Assembly (NCBI RefSeq): GCF_015482775.1
Contig: NZ_CP058214.1
Span: forward strand, 4,206,501 to 4,270,500
Direction of reading: 5' to 3'
Source: Kaustia mangrovi
Lineage (GTDB): Bacteria; Pseudomonadota; Alphaproteobacteria; Rhizobiales; Im1
Length of the DNA stretch: 64,000 nt
Made by a program: the position numbers and the translations under genes. The notes under the pieces are model-generated. The model made no database searches. It was not told the DNA's origin and worked only from the letters and a program-made list of their open reading frames with translations. Below are positions 19,800-27,773 of this stretch, piece after piece; positions within the stretch are counted from its first letter, which is position 1; every line of letters begins with the position of its first letter.

Positions 19800-20489
19800 T
19801 CAGTTCGACATCCCCTCGCGCGGTGCAGGCAGGCCGGTCACCGTGCCGTCCGGCATGAGCTGGAGGTCTCCGGCGTCCGCCATCCGGTCGTCGAGGCCAT
19901 AGAGGAAGCACGGCGTGTCCTCGGCGCGCTCCTGCTCGTTGCAGGCCGAAAGCGCCTCTCGCGCGGCCTCCCCCGGGCTCGCCGCGTCCCAGGCCCTGGC
20001 CCATGCGCCGCCGAGATTCATCGCGAAGGCCTTGTGCCGGCGCTTCGCACGATAGCCCTGCAGGGCGCGCCATGTGTCGACCCCCGGATTGAGGTCGGCG
20101 AGCGGCAGGGGCTGGCGTGTCTGGGTCGGATCGATCCGGAAGATCTGGGCATATTGCAGGGCAGGGTCGAGCATGGTGCCGTTCACGTCGACGATGATGC
20201 AGCGGTTGCGCGGATCGCGGATGCCGGCATCGCAGGACTGGAGCGCGCTACGCACGGCCACCGTCAGGCTCGCCAGCCCGCTTTCGGAGGCGAACCGCCC
20301 GCCGGCGCTCGCCGCGAAGGCCTTGTCGCCCGGTTCGCTGCGATAGCGTTCGAGCGCGGAGAGCTGCTGCTCGCTGAGATCGAAGACGGGCCGGTCGGCG
20401 GCGCGTGCCGCAGCGGCCATGGCGAGACCGGCAGCCATGACGGCGAATACGATGACCGCACGGCTGATCGCCCGGCGAGCGAGGACCAT
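19800..20489 (-). CDS. Secreted protein with two tandem copies of an unknown domain
   Basis: A 229-residue protein with a signal peptide (cleavage likely after AAARA, about residue 30). The mature chain holds two related units, about 44-108 and 140-205. Both have a pattern of ALxxYR, KAFA, GGxxA, then A(V/L)xxAL..C and a second Cys followed by hydrophobics (CIIVDVNG and CFLYGLDD). The two cysteines in each unit probably form a disulfide. I do not recognise the family. The adjacent genes give no functional clue. Confidence 0.75.
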   Translation of the reverse strand: MVLARRAISRAVIVFAVMAAGLAMAAAARAADRPVFDLSEQQLSALERYRSEPGDKAFAASAGGRFASESGLASLTVAVRSALQSCDAGIRDPRNRCIIVDVNGTMLDPALQYAQIFRIDPTQTRQPLPLADLNPGVDTWRALQGYRAKRRHKAFAMNLGGAWARAWDAASPGEAAREALSACNEQERAEDTPCFLYGLDDRMADAGDLQLMPDGTVTGLPAPREGMSN

Positions 20490-20713
20490 AGGTCATTCTC
20501 CCCTGATGTATATGTCGCCCCCTGCGCCCGGCCGATTGCCTCTTCGGCTCCCCGGTCCGCATGTGCGGAGAATGACGCAGTCCGGGGCATGCTGGCAACA
20601 GGGATTGTGGAGGAATTGTGGCAAGCGCCGCTCAGGCGACCTATCTGAAGGGAAAACGGGGCAGGGGCAGCCGGCCGGCGGAGACGCACGGCCGCTCATG
20701 GAGGAGACAAGCC

Positions 20714-21268
20714 ATGGTGACGAAGACGGCGGACATTTGCGATTTCGGATGGCGGGCACCGGATTTCCGCCTGCCGGCGACGGACGGGAAGGTCTACACG
20801 CTCGACCATGTGCGCGGCGAACGCGGTACGCTGATCGTCTTCATCTGCAATCACTGTCCCTATGTGAAGGCGATCGTCGACCGGCTGGTGCGCGATGCCC
20901 GCGACCTGGCCGACCACGGCGTGGCAACCGCTGCGATCTGCTCCAATGACGGGGAGACCTATCCGCAGGACTCCTTCGACAACATGGTCCATTTCGCCGT
21001 CGAGCACGGCTTCACCTTCCCCTATCTCCACGACGAGAGCCAGGAGGTGGCACGGGCCTATGAGGCTGTGTGCACGCCCGACTTCTTCGGCTTCGATGCC
21101 GATCTCGGGCTCCAGTATCGCGGGCGCCTCGACGAATCCCGCGCCGTCCCCGTGCCCGATGCGCGCCGCGAGCTCTACGAGGCCATGGTCCAGGTCGCAC
21201 AGACGGGGCAGGGGCCGCGCGACCAGACGGCGTCCATGGGCTGCTCGATCAAGTGGAAGATGAGCTGA
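20714..21268 (+). CDS. Thioredoxin-fold protein (AhpC/TSA-like)
   Basis: A 184-residue thioredoxin-like protein in the redoxin group. The active site is CNHCPYVKAI near residue 45, with the CxxC pair conserved in this family; the flanking VFICNHCPYV and CTPDFFGFD are its hallmarks. There is no signal peptide, so it is cytoplasmic. It probably reduces a disulfide or peroxide, but the substrate is unknown. GAGGAGACAA precedes the ATG. Confidence 0.88.
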   Translation: MVTKTADICDFGWRAPDFRLPATDGKVYTLDHVRGERGTLIVFICNHCPYVKAIVDRLVRDARDLADHGVATAAICSNDGETYPQDSFDNMVHFAVEHGFTFPYLHDESQEVARAYEAVCTPDFFGFDADLGLQYRGRLDESRAVPVPDARRELYEAMVQVAQTGQGPRDQTASMGCSIKWKMS

Positions 21269-21334
21269 AGCGCAAAGGCGTGGACGGCGGATGGGCCGGT
21301 CCGGCCCACTGGAGTTCTTTCCGCTGAGGCGGCT

Positions 21335-21405
21335 CCGGCCCGCTCCCCACCCGACCACCCATGAGATCATACTGCCGTGGGTGGCCGGGTGGGGGAGCGG
21401 GCCGG
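21335..21405. repeat. Long inverted repeat between convergent genes
   Basis: Arms 21335-21361 and 21378-21405 pair over 27 bases with one mismatch and one extra G, around a 16-base loop. It sits in the 301-base gap between the thioredoxin-like gene and phoX and probably stops transcription from one or both sides. I see nothing else in the gap except the palindrome at 21462. Confidence 0.7.
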
Positions 21406-21461
21406 TGCAGAGACACTCGGACAGAAAAAAGCCCTATCCGATTCATCGCGCGGGCCTTTTC

Positions 21462-21490
21462 CGCCGGCGCCCCTCGCGAGGGCGCCGGCG
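21462..21490. terminator. GC-rich palindrome near the 3' end of phoX
   Basis: CGCCGGCGCCC and GGGCGCCGGCG meet across CTCGCGAG, nearly perfect apart from one bulged C. On the minus strand it follows the phoX stop at 21570 by 80 bases and could terminate that transcript. The A-rich stretch at 21424-21430 reads as T-rich on the minus strand but is 30 bases further on. Confidence 0.45.
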
Positions 21491-21569
21491 GACCCGGTTT
21501 CTCAAGCGCTCGCGCCAACCGATTCTGCCGACTCGATAAATCCCCGGCCGATGAGCGCGCGCAGCCGTC

Positions 21570-23612
21570 TCAGTCCTTCGCGATCCGGCCGCCGCCGGTC
21601 TTGCGGATCGCAAGCACGGAGGGGCGCGGCGGCATGCCGGGCTCGAAGTCGGGCCAGCGGGTTGCGGGATTCTCGAAGGTGGAGGCGCGGGCGAAGGGCG
21701 CATAGTCCTTCGTGCCGTCGGTGGCGGGGTGCTGCACGGCGACGAACAGCGTCTCGCCGTCGGGCGCGAAATAGGGCCCGCACATCTCCGCGCCCACCGG
21801 GCAGCGGAAGAACATCCTCGACAGGCCGCGCGCATCGCCCTCGGTGTCGACCGCATAGAGGCCGTCGGCCTTGCCGGTCTTGGGCCAGCTTCCGCCCTGG
21901 TCGGTGGAGATCCACAGGCGCCCGTCGGCGTCGACGGCGGCATTGTCGGGCGAGGCGAACCAGCCGCTGTCGCTGGTCGCCGGGTTCCAGACCGCGCCGA
22001 TCTCGGCCACGCGCGGATCGCCGCAGGTCACCAGGATGTCCCAGGCGAAGGTCTCCGCGGCGTGGTCGCCGCCGGGCGGGGTGAGCTCGACCACATGGCC
22101 GAAGGCGTTCGGCCCGCGCGGATTGGCGGCGTCCGTCGCGTCCGCCTTGCGCTTGGTGTTGTTGGTGAGCATCACATAGACCCGGTCGGTCGCCGGGTTC
22201 GGCTGGACGTCCTCCGGCCGGTCCATGGGCGTGGCGCCCAGGAGGTCGGCGGCAAGCCGGGTGTCGATCAGGACGTCGGCCTGGCTCTCGAAGCCGTTCT
22301 CCGGCGTCAGCGGCCCCTCGCCGAAGACGAGCGGCAGCCACTCCATCGAGCCGTCCTCGCCGAAGCGGGCGACCGACAGCGTGCCGTCCGACAGGAGCGC
22401 CATGTTGTGCGCCTTGTCGCCCTCGCGATAGGCCTCGCGCGAGACGAAGCGGTAGAGATAGTCGAAGCGGGCATCGTCGCCCATATAGACGACCACCCGG
22501 CCGTCGCTGTTGAGGATGGTCTCCGCGCCCTCGTGGCGGAACCGGCCGAGCGCGGTGTGCTTGACCGGCGTGGAGCCCGGATCGTTGGGGTCGATCTCCA
22601 CGACCCAGCCGAACCGGTTCGGCTCGTTCGGCTCCTTGTCCACGTTGAACCGGTCGTGGAAGCGGCCCCAGGCATACCAGCCGCCGGGCACCGCATAGCG
22701 CTCGTAGCTCTTCTGCTGGTCGCCGCCCAGCCCCTTGGTCAGGCGCTTGCCCTCGGCATCCTTCTCGTCGGTCCAGAAATAGCCGTGGAAGTTCTCCTCC
22801 GCGGCGAGATAGGTGCCCCAGGGGGTGTGCCCGCCGGCGCAGTTGTTGAGCGTGCCCATCACGCGCTTGCCGGTCCGGTCGGCGCTCGTCTTCAGCCGCG
22901 CATGGCCGGCGGCCGGGCCGTCGACGGCCATCTCGGTGCTGAGCGGGCTGATGCGGCGGTTGAATCGCGATGTGAGCACCGGCGTCCAAGTGCCGTTCTC
23001 AAGGGCGATTTCCACGATGCTCACCCCATGGGCGGCCATCTCGATGTCGACCAGCTCTGCGGTCATGCCGGCGAAATCGACCTTGTCCTGCCGGCCGAGC
23101 CCGGGGAACATCACCTCCTCGTTGGTGTATTCGTGGTTCACGCAGATGAGGCCGCGCGTGCCGGTATCGTCGAGCGGCAGGAAGGCGACATAGTCGTTGT
23201 TGTAGCCGAACTGGCGAAGCTGGGCCTCCGCCGACTGGTTCGCCGGGTCGAAGGCGGGGGCGTCGGCGAAGATCGGGTCACCCCAGCGCAGAAGGATCGC
23301 CGCGTCGTATCCGCGCGCCACATGGTGCGTCTCGTCGACGCCGGCATCGATCTCGGCGAAGTCGAAGCTGGAGACCGGCGCTGCGGCCTTCGCCGTCGGC
23401 GCGGTCAGCGCGGAGGTGCCGAACAGCGCGCCGATGGCGCTCACGGCCAGCGTCGATTTCAGGACGTCGCGGCGGGCGAAGCGGCGCCCGATCACATCGC
23501 CCAGCGTGCGGTCGAGATGGGGGTTGGCTGGCTGATCGTCCGAGGCCTCGAAGGCTTCTGCCTTGTTGCAGTACCCGTCGTCGGCGACGATGCGCTTGCT
23601 GTGGTCGTTCAT
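21570..23612 (-). CDS. PhoX-family phosphatase with Tat signal
   Basis: A 680-residue periplasmic phosphatase of the PhoX/DUF839 family, calcium and iron dependent in characterised members, releasing phosphate from organic esters. The twin-arginine leader is RRFARRDVLKSTLAVSAIGA (about 43-62). Family blocks include ICVNHEYTNEE, NNCAGGHTPWGTYLAAEENFHGYFW, and RFRHEGAE. I chose the ATG at 23612 because AGGAG lies eight bases upstream; a GTG at 23621 is possible. A weak half Pho box lies upstream, so control by phosphate is plausible but unproven. Confidence 0.9.
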   Translation of the reverse strand: MNDHSKRIVADDGYCNKAEAFEASDDQPANPHLDRTLGDVIGRRFARRDVLKSTLAVSAIGALFGTSALTAPTAKAAAPVSSFDFAEIDAGVDETHHVARGYDAAILLRWGDPIFADAPAFDPANQSAEAQLRQFGYNNDYVAFLPLDDTGTRGLICVNHEYTNEEVMFPGLGRQDKVDFAGMTAELVDIEMAAHGVSIVEIALENGTWTPVLTSRFNRRISPLSTEMAVDGPAAGHARLKTSADRTGKRVMGTLNNCAGGHTPWGTYLAAEENFHGYFWTDEKDAEGKRLTKGLGGDQQKSYERYAVPGGWYAWGRFHDRFNVDKEPNEPNRFGWVVEIDPNDPGSTPVKHTALGRFRHEGAETILNSDGRVVVYMGDDARFDYLYRFVSREAYREGDKAHNMALLSDGTLSVARFGEDGSMEWLPLVFGEGPLTPENGFESQADVLIDTRLAADLLGATPMDRPEDVQPNPATDRVYVMLTNNTKRKADATDAANPRGPNAFGHVVELTPPGGDHAAETFAWDILVTCGDPRVAEIGAVWNPATSDSGWFASPDNAAVDADGRLWISTDQGGSWPKTGKADGLYAVDTEGDARGLSRMFFRCPVGAEMCGPYFAPDGETLFVAVQHPATDGTKDYAPFARASTFENPATRWPDFEPGMPPRPSVLAIRKTGGGRIAKD

Positions 23613-23695
23613 CACTTGCACTCCTGATGTGGGCGGCCTTCGCCCACCGTGTCACGCGGTCCGTTCCGTGTGACGCACGCAAGTGCCATGCTATT

Positions 23696-23713
23696 GCGAA
23701 GCTTCGATGACAG
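23696..23713 (-). promoter_or_regulatory. Possible half Pho box upstream of phoX
   Basis: On the minus strand the sequence begins CTGTCAT, an exact half-site of the PhoB box, followed four bases on by GCTTCGC, which matches the second half-site poorly (3 of 7). It is 84 bases from the phoX start. Taken alone this is weak evidence for PhoB control. Confidence 0.25.
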
Positions 23714-23813
23714 CGCGTCCTCGACTCCGGCGCGAGCGTCCCTCTACAATATGCGATAGTATGGCCCTGAAGGCGGTGGCCGGGGGCACGGCGGGAGCAC
23801 GGGAGACGACGAG

Positions 23814-24374
23814 ATGCGCGCCGCATTGCAGATCTCACGGGTGGAGACACCGGCGCTCGTCCTGCGCGAGATCAGGGCGCGCGACGCGCGCTCGTTTGCC
23901 GCCTACATGCTGAGCAAGGACTATCAGAGCCATATCGCGGTGCGTTACGCCTCGCCGGCGGATGTGCAGGGCTTCGTCGCGCGCAGCCTGCGCCGGCAGA
24001 TGAGCCCGAACCGCTCCCTCTACCATCTGGCCGCCGAACTCAAGGCGACCGGCCATGTGATCGGCGATGCCTTCCTCCAGCTCAACCGGCCCCGTTCGGC
24101 GGAGATCGGCTGGGGCGTCCACCCCGATCTGTGGAATCGCGGTTTCGCCACCGAGATCGGCCGCGCCATGCTCGCCATCGGCTTCGAGCGGCTGGGCTGC
24201 TCCAGGCTCTGGGCCAAGGCCTTTGCGGAAAACGCCGCTTCGATCCGCGTCATGGAGAAGATCGGCATGCGCCGCGAGCGCTTCGCGCGCGACCAGTATG
24301 TCGGCAATGGCATCCGCACGGATGTCTATGTCTACGCCATGACGCTGGAGGACTATTTCGACGCCCCCTATTGA
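23814..24374 (+). CDS. GNAT acetyltransferase, RimJ/RimL type
   Basis: A 186-residue N-acetyltransferase of the GNAT fold. The acetyl-CoA loop is GWGVHPDLWNRGFATEIGRAML (about 100-121), and the C-terminal NAASIRVMEKIGMRRE is typical of the RimJ/RimL group, which acetylates protein N-termini or small amines. The substrate cannot be read from the sequence. It is followed by a 105-base gap, then the TauE-like gene. Confidence 0.85.
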   Translation: MRAALQISRVETPALVLREIRARDARSFAAYMLSKDYQSHIAVRYASPADVQGFVARSLRRQMSPNRSLYHLAAELKATGHVIGDAFLQLNRPRSAEIGWGVHPDLWNRGFATEIGRAMLAIGFERLGCSRLWAKAFAENAASIRVMEKIGMRRERFARDQYVGNGIRTDVYVYAMTLEDYFDAPY

Positions 24375-24479
24375 GGCGCGGACGTATTCCCTCCATCCTG
24401 CCGGCGGCCACAAGGTGCGGTTCGGTGGCCGCCCTCTCTCCGTTCTCTCGTCCTTCCTTCCTGAGGCATCGCGGCTTCC

Positions 24480-25244
24480 ATGGATCTCACGACCCTCGCC
24501 ATCCTGCTCGTGGCCGGCACGGTCGGCGGCGCCATCAACGCGGTCGCGGGCGGGGCGACCTTCTTCACCTTCCCCGCGCTGCTGAGTATCGGCCTGCCGC
24601 CGGTGACGGCGAACGCCTCCAACGCCGTGGCGCTGTGGCCGGGCCATGCCGCGGCGGTGCCCGCCTATCGCCGCGAGATCGCGAAGGCCCGGCACGGCCT
24701 CGTCTGGCGCGGGCTCGTGGCGCTCGCCGGCGGGGCGATCGGCGCCCAGCTCCTGCTGGCCACCGGCAACCGGCTGTTCGAGGCACTGATACCGTGGCTG
24801 CTGCTCGCCGCCACGCTGCTCTTCGCCTTCGGGCCGCGCCTGTCGCGCATCGTCGGGTCGGCGCAGGCGCGCAAGGCGGGCAGGGGCCTTGTCCTCGGTC
24901 TTGCCGTGGAATTCGCCTTCGCGGTCTATGGCGGTTATTTCGGGGCGGGGCTCGGCGTGCTCCTGATGGCCTGCCTGTCGCTGCTCGGCCATGACGACCT
25001 GCACGAGGCCAACGCACTGAAGAACCTGCTCGCCACGCTCGTGACGGCGGCCTCCGTGGCGAGCTTCGTGCTGGCCGGCGTCATCGCCTGGCCGGAAACG
25101 CTGGTGATGATCGGCGGGGCGATCTTCGGCGGCTATTTCGGCGCCCGCGCCGCGCGCAGCGTCGCGCCGGGCATCCTGCGCGCCATCATCATCGGCGTCG
25201 GCCTCATGATGAGCGGCTACTACTTCGTCGCCGTCTCGGTGTGA
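24480..25244 (+). CDS. TauE/SafE-family membrane exporter
   Basis: A 254-residue inner-membrane protein of the TauE/SafE (DUF81) family with about seven or eight spans. Family signatures are VGGAINAVAGGATFFTFPAL near the N-terminus and the matching half GGYFGAGLGVLLMACLSLLG near residue 145. Members export sulfite or related anions, but the substrate here is not known. The length is normal. It converges on moaA; a hairpin lies between them. Confidence 0.88.
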   Translation: MDLTTLAILLVAGTVGGAINAVAGGATFFTFPALLSIGLPPVTANASNAVALWPGHAAAVPAYRREIAKARHGLVWRGLVALAGGAIGAQLLLATGNRLFEALIPWLLLAATLLFAFGPRLSRIVGSAQARKAGRGLVLGLAVEFAFAVYGGYFGAGLGVLLMACLSLLGHDDLHEANALKNLLATLVTAASVASFVLAGVIAWPETLVMIGGAIFGGYFGARAARSVAPGILRAIIIGVGLMMSGYYFVAVSV

Positions 25245-25300
25245 GGCCTGTCGGGCGGGAATGACGGGGGAGAAGACGCCGTCCGGCCGGATGGCGCCCG

Positions 25301-25340
25301 GGAGCGGCGTGTGTCCGATTGGGCGCACATAAGCCGCTCC
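25301..25340. terminator. Hairpin between convergent exporter and moaA genes
   Basis: Outer arms GGAGCGGC (25301-25308) and GCCGCTCC (25333-25340) are exact reverse complements and enclose an imperfect inner stem GTGTGTCC/GGGCGCAC. The moaA stop is 12 bases away. Likely a two-way terminator; no T-run. Confidence 0.5.
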
Positions 25341-25351
25341 AACCGTCGAAT

Positions 25352-26410
25352 CTAGCCGCCGGTCACCGACATGTGGCGCGAGAGCGATGGCCTGTTGTGG
25401 CGGCGGTCGATGATGAAGTCGTGGCCCTTGGGCTTGCGGGCGATGGCCTCCTCGATGGCGTCGTGGAGGGGGCCGTTCGACTCCGAGGCCCGCAGGGGCG
25501 CGCGAAGATCGGCGGCATCCTCCTGGCCGAGACACATGAAGAGCGTGCCCGTGCAGGTCAGCCGCACGCGATTGCAGGATTCGCAGAAATTGTGGGTCAG
25601 CGGCGTGATGAAGCCGAGCCGGCCGCCGGTCTCCGCGACCTGGACATATCGCGCGGGCCCGCCGGTCTTGTAGGGGATGTCCTCCAGCGTCCAGCGCTCC
25701 TTCAGCCGTGCGCGCACCATGGAGAGCGGTAGATACTGCTCGGTGCGGTCGCCGTCGATCTCGCCGAGCGGCATGGTCTCGATGAGGGTCAGGTCCATGC
25801 CGTTGTCGTGGCACCAGACCATCATGTCCTCGATCTCGTCCTCGTTCACGCCCTTGAGCGCGACGGTGTTGATCTTGATCTTGAGGCCGGCGTCGCGCGC
25901 GGCCCGGATGCCCTCCATCACCTTGGCGATGTCGCCCCAGCGCGTGATCGTACGGAACATGTCGGGGTCGCGCGTGTCGAGCGAGACATTCACCCGGCGC
26001 ACGCCGCAGTCATAGAGCTCGCCGGCGAACCGGGCGAGCTGGCTGCCATTGGTGGTGAGCGTCAGCTCGTCCAGCGCGCCAGTATCGAGATGGCGCGAGA
26101 GCAGGCGGAACAGCGTCATGATGTTCTTGCGCACGAGCGGCTCGCCGCCGGTGATCCGGAGCTTGCGTACCCCCCTCTCCACGAAGGCCGAGCACACCCG
26201 GTCGAGCTCCTCCAGCGTGAGGATCTCGCGCTTGGGCAGGAACGTCATGTTCTCCGCCATGCAGTAGAGGCAGCGGAAATCGCAGCGGTCCGTCACCGAG
26301 ACGCGCAAATAGGTGATCGCGCGATGGAACGGGTCGACCAGCGGCGACCGCGGCTCAACGCGATCGAATGTCGCCTCGCGCTCCATATCGTCCTGAACCC
26401 GTGTTGCCAC
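25352..26410 (-). CDS. moaA: GTP 3',8-cyclase MoaA
   Basis: A 352-residue radical SAM enzyme that starts molybdenum cofactor synthesis by converting GTP to 3',8-cH2GTP. The N-terminal cluster is Cys43, Cys47 and Cys50 in [10 protein letters not shown]; the second cluster is held by [11 protein letters not shown] and a later Cys in LFMCLG. It ends in the GG needed for activity. The GTG at 26410 has GAGGA nine bases upstream; ATGs at 26437, 26443 or 26482 would add 9-24 residues. Placement beside a formate dehydrogenase operon suits a shared need for the cofactor. Confidence 0.93.
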   Translation of the reverse strand: MATRVQDDMEREATFDRVEPRSPLVDPFHRAITYLRVSVTDRCDFRCLYCMAENMTFLPKREILTLEELDRVCSAFVERGVRKLRITGGEPLVRKNIMTLFRLLSRHLDTGALDELTLTTNGSQLARFAGELYDCGVRRVNVSLDTRDPDMFRTITRWGDIAKVMEGIRAARDAGLKIKINTVALKGVNEDEIEDMMVWCHDNGMDLTLIETMPLGEIDGDRTEQYLPLSMVRARLKERWTLEDIPYKTGGPARYVQVAETGGRLGFITPLTHNFCESCNRVRLTCTGTLFMCLGQEDAADLRAPLRASESNGPLHDAIEEAIARKPKGHDFIIDRRHNRPSLSRHMSVTGG

Positions 26411-26779
26411 CTTGCTGAGTCCTCGAGAAAAGGGCATGGCCATCGATGCCACGGCCGGCAGCCTGACATTAGTTGCGTCCATTATCAATCTAGGACGTCC
26501 GGTGCGGATCGCACCGCCAGTTCCACATGATGGAATGACCGGCCGGTCTGTGCCGTCCGGCGCTCGTCGCGCTTGATGCGGGGCATGTCGGCAAGTTACT
26601 CTAATTCTAAGGAGGAGTGTTGCCCCCGTCGCCGTCAACTGCGATTGCGTGTGGGAGTCGAGACGCACGAAGAAGCCCCGAAGAGCAAGCGTGCGGACAA
26701 GACGATGGACCCCGGCGCAGGCGGAAGACGCAAGAAGATCGGAACCTTGTGACAGGCGAGGGCCGCGCGCGAAGACCGC
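26411..26779. promoter_or_regulatory. Divergent control region between moaA and the formate dehydrogenase operon
   Basis: This 369-base gap has two adjoining palindromes: TTCCA-CATGA-TGGAA (26521-26535) and GACCGGCCGGTC (26537-26548). A weak promoter toward the right reads TTGATG (26573) and TACTCT (26597) with 18 bases between. A very strong ribosome-site sequence, TAAGGAGGAG, at 26608-26617 is followed by no recognisable gene; a weak 72-codon frame starting TTG at 26620 lacks family features. No open frame here is convincing. Confidence 0.45.
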
Positions 26780-27400
26780 ATGGCTATTGGGATGGCTGCC
26801 ACAGTGCAGGGAGGGGCATGGGAGGTCGCCGCTGAGGAACGCCTCAGGGCGGATCTCTATCGCATGTTCGCCCATTTCCTGAGGAAACCGCCGGATGACG
26901 GCGATCTGCGCATGGCCGCGGGGCTTGGCGGCGGAGATACCGCGCTCGGCGAGAAGCTTGCCGCCTTCGCGCATCTGGCGGAGACGGTCACCGCAGCCGA
27001 CGCCGCGCGCGAATATCACGAGCTCTTCATCGGCATGGGGCGCGGCGAGCTGCTGCCCTACGCCTCCTACTATCTCACCGGGTTCCTGCACGAGAAGCCG
27101 CTGGCGAAGCTGCGCACCGACATGGGCGAGCTCGGCATTGCGCGCCGCAGCGACGTGAAGGAGCCGGAGGACCATATCGCCGCGCTGAGCGAGATGATGG
27201 CGGGGCTGATCGACGGCGCGTTCGCGGAGCCGGCCGGGCTCGATGTCCAGAAGCGCTTCTTCGCCCGGCATCTGGAGCCGTGGGCGGCGCATTTCTTCAA
27301 GGATCTGGAGCAGGCGAAAAGCTCTGTCCTCTATGCGCCGCTCGGCGGGGCGGGCGCGGCCTTCATGGCGATAGAGCAGGCAGCCTTCGAGATGGTTTGA
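26780..27400 (+). CDS. TorD/DmsD-type molybdoenzyme chaperone
   Basis: A 206-residue all-helical chaperone of the TorD family. Such proteins bind the twin-arginine leader or the apo-catalytic subunit and hold it until the molybdenum cofactor is in place. Visible family features are the N-terminal [19 protein letters not shown], the motif [25 protein letters not shown] with the conserved LPYASYY, and [13 protein letters not shown]. It is the first gene of the formate dehydrogenase operon and very probably serves FdhA downstream. Start could also be the ATG four codons later. Confidence 0.9.
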   Translation: MAIGMAATVQGGAWEVAAEERLRADLYRMFAHFLRKPPDDGDLRMAAGLGGGDTALGEKLAAFAHLAETVTAADAAREYHELFIGMGRGELLPYASYYLTGFLHEKPLAKLRTDMGELGIARRSDVKEPEDHIAALSEMMAGLIDGAFAEPAGLDVQKRFFARHLEPWAAHFFKDLEQAKSSVLYAPLGGAGAAFMAIEQAAFEMV

Positions 27401-27470
27401 GCGGCCGGAGGGCGAGGGGCCCTCTGGCTTTGAGACTTGGCGGGGGACGGCAGGAAAGGGAGTGTAGGCA

Positions 27471-27665
27471 ATGTCCGACAAAGACGGGAAGGTGCGCGCC
27501 GGCCGGCGCGACTTCATGAAGCTTGCGGGCCTGTCGGCGGTCACCGGCGGCACGTTCGCCGCCCTCGGGCAGGAGCCCGCGGAGGCGGCCGCGGCACCGC
27601 AGGAGGCGGGCAGCTATCGCGAGAGCGAGCATATCCGCACCTATTACCGTACGGCCCGGTTCTGA
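27471..27665 (+). CDS. Formate dehydrogenase region Tat-leader small protein
   Basis: A 64-residue protein with a twin-arginine signal ([17 protein letters not shown], about 11-27) and a short mature part of about 30 residues ending [13 protein letters not shown]. It fits the family called formate dehydrogenase region TAT target (TIGR02811), of unknown role, always found just upstream of fdhA. It may be an accessory subunit, an assembly factor, or a carrier for export. Not enough sequence is present to show function. Confidence 0.85.
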   Translation: MSDKDGKVRAGRRDFMKLAGLSAVTGGTFAALGQEPAEAAAAPQEAGSYRESEHIRTYYRTARF

Positions 27666-27773
27666 GACGGCCGGGGCGCGACGGCACATCCGGGGGCGCC
27701 GATTTGAAGTGTACCCACGTTTCTTCCGGCATGCGCGTGGCGGCCGGCGGGAACTTCAGGGAGGAACGTTGAG

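Noticed and set aside
19381-19902. 173-codon frame in the gap beside the aquaporin gene
   Set aside because: Its composition is Arg, Pro and Ser rich, it runs into the opposite-strand secreted protein gene, and it has no domain.
23696-23713. Full Pho box for phoX
   Set aside because: Only the first half-site matches; the second fits 3 of 7, so control by PhoB is left as a weak possibility.
26617-26882. Two short frames upstream of torD
   Set aside because: Arg-rich with no recognisable motif; only the ribosome-site sequence was kept as a finding.
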